DNA of 64,000 nt from Atrichornis clamosus. Taxonomy: Eukaryota; Chordata; Aves; Passeriformes; Menuridae. Where the stretch lies: NCBI GenBank assembly GCA_013400975.1, contig WBMZ01008669.1:1-64000 (forward strand), read 5' to 3'. Positions 62,480 to 64,000 of this stretch are shown piece after piece. The position numbers and the translations under genes were made by a program. Within the stretch, counting starts at the first letter, position 1; every line of letters begins with the position of its first letter. A model generated the notes under the pieces. The model did no database searches. It was given only the letters and a program-made list of their open reading frames with translations, and was not told where the DNA came from.

Positions 62480-64000
62480 TGACTTGTGAGTAAACTTGCT
62501 TCTTGTCACTACACAGAGTTTGTGGAAAAAAACCTCCCATGTCCTACTCTTATTTGTATTCCTCCTTTTGCTTTACACAGTTTTGCTCTATGCAAGGGAG
62601 CAAAATGATAGTGTGTTGCCAACCAAGTGGAAAGGTGTAATTTTATGGACCACTTCTCCTTGGAATGGGACTGATGAGGTAGGAAATACTAAGTCTCTTT
62701 ACAGCACATGGCTTCTACAGTACCATAGCTGGGAGGGGAGAGGAGTTTATGCACACCTGTTCCTCTAAACAGGAATATAAGGAGATAAAAGTCTTACATT
62801 CAAAAACTCTTTGATTATGTGAAAGCAATGCTTTCTGAAAGAGTGTACAAGAGTACAGGGAATATTGAAGTACCTTCTGAGCCAATAAGTACAGGCAACA
62901 TGAAAGTGACTCAGTAATTGCATCAGAAGTTTGCAATTAATGACCATCATCTGTCTAAAAGTAGTAGGAGAAGATGCAGGATGGGTTAATCTTTTGCATT
63001 TTATACAATACCAGAAAACAAAAAAGCACATAGCTTGCTTTTAATCTTGCCATTAAGCATTTTATTTTTAATTAAAAAAAAATGTGTTTCACTCACTCAG
63101 CTTCCACTTAAGAATCCAGTCCATGAGCACCAGTTGTAAACTAAGGCCTGTTCTCTGTATCTTTTGTAAATACAAAGAAAGCAACACTGAAGCTGTAAAA
63201 GGATGATGCCTGAGACCACAGCCCGCTTGTGTGGGACCAGAACGTGTTTAGATTCCCTGACAGAAGTCAGATCAGACATTCAAAGCAATGATTTCTTTGG
63301 GCACTATCCAAAGTGAGCTCCTGCATTTGGAGATAAAAGAATTGCCAGTGTAAACCATACTGAAGAAGGATTAAACTGCAAATGCTGTTCCTAAATCTGG
63401 CGGGTGACACACATCATCTATGAGCAGTGACAAGGAAACACTTTATCCTATGCCTGTAGAGGCTAAACCTGGATAGTTTTCTTTGCAAGCATATCTGTAG
63501 CTGCAAGACATCTGAAAATGGTCAGGAAATGACTGAAGTGGGTGAGAATTACACCATGGCAGAGTATTTTTTTGTTTGTAGCCATCGGTTACTCTCCAGT
63601 GCACATGTTGATAGTTGTGGTTTGTTTTAAATAACTGATTTTTAAAAATTTTTTGCATATTACAAGCAAAGTAAATTTTAGATTAGGCCTAAGTGAGAAA
63701 CAGTTCCTATGAGCAATGTTCTCCTTTTACACTAGAATATAGATAACAAGATCCATTAACCATAACATGAAAGACAGATGACTGTAAGACAGAACTTCCA
63801 TTCTGTCAAGCTCTACTCCTTGTGAAATCAGCTTTTCAGTTTTCAAAAACCAAAAGGAGTTAGTACTGTCATTCATGATTAGTCATACTGATGCAACATA
63901 TGATGGAATTATTTTCCAACTGCACAGTGAATGCAATCAGAGCTTCTAGAGGAGATATCCTGACATACAGAAAAGGGAAGGAGGGAAGGAATGAGGGAGG
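62480..64000. other. Non-coding DNA, no gene recognised
   Basis: AT-rich single-copy sequence, ending in the purine tract listed separately. A 90-codon open frame (62496-62768, plus) starts with a hydrophobic stretch (LLLFVFLLLLYTVLLY) that resembles a membrane segment. It follows a CR1 end directly, has no family resemblance, and T-rich DNA readily encodes such stretches, so I do not call it a gene. Confidence 0.5.
63971..64000 (+). repeat. GGAA/GAGG purine repeat at window end
   Basis: AAAAGGGAAGGAGGGAAGGA followed by ATGAGGGAGG. It probably continues past the window edge. Confidence 0.85.

Noticed and set aside
1..64000. Bacterial or phage gene cluster, CRISPR array or operon
   Set aside because: No long adjacent coding frames, no ribosome-binding-site pattern, no regularly spaced direct repeats; the composition and repeats are avian.

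Overview
The window looks like bird nuclear DNA, most likely from a neoavian. The evidence is the repeats. Nine stretches match CR1, the dominant LINE of bird genomes, and several end in the avian CR1 3' signature of tandem ATTCTRTG-type octamers. One solo LTR matches an abundant avian ERVL-type family. I recognised no mammalian L1, Alu or MIR. By my coordinates the recognised elements cover about 3.6 kb, roughly 6% of the window, which fits the low repeat density of birds. Base composition is mostly AT-rich and poor in CpG. The organism call rests on remembered repeat families, not on a database search. I found no protein-coding gene, tRNA, rRNA or other RNA gene that I can name with confidence. 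Open frames are short and mostly overlap one another on both strands, or fall inside repeats or low-complexity DNA. The window therefore reads as intergenic DNA or the inside of a long intron. A few short segments have splice-like borders and an open frame and are reported only as candidates (7559-7641, 14452-14489, 30704-30761, 39837-39880, and a possible terminal coding segment at 43272-43466). Layout: 1-2844 is single-copy DNA, GC-richer in the first 800 bases. At 2845-3291 lies an old antisense CR1 that runs straight into a 148-base tract without a single C (3293-3440), followed by a 10-bp minisatellite. From 3.6 to 19.5 kb I see only unique sequence with small low-complexity tracts, including a G-quadruplex-type run at 8425. 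A worn antisense CR1 is at 19488-19725. Between 26.5 and 34.7 kb are four CR1 copies: an opposed pair (26521-26717 minus, 27121-27378 plus), a rearranged copy with the reverse-transcriptase active-site box (29770-30151), and the longest copy (33965-34689). The stretch from 34.7 to 53.6 kb is unique apart from simple repeats, a perfect T14/A14 hairpin (40435-40473) and a CpG-rich patch at 43.1-43.45 kb. Short CR1 ends lie at 53588-53645 and 62396-62479. The ERVL-type solo LTR is at 58383-58943 and a CR1 ORF2 remnant with an unfamiliar interior is at 59752-60400. I found no coherent new biological system. The points most worth checking are the CpG patch at 43 kb, the C-free tract at 3.3 kb, the T14/A14 hairpin at 40.4 kb, the unfamiliar block inside the 59.8 kb CR1, and the duplication at a CR1 deletion joint at 29.9 kb.
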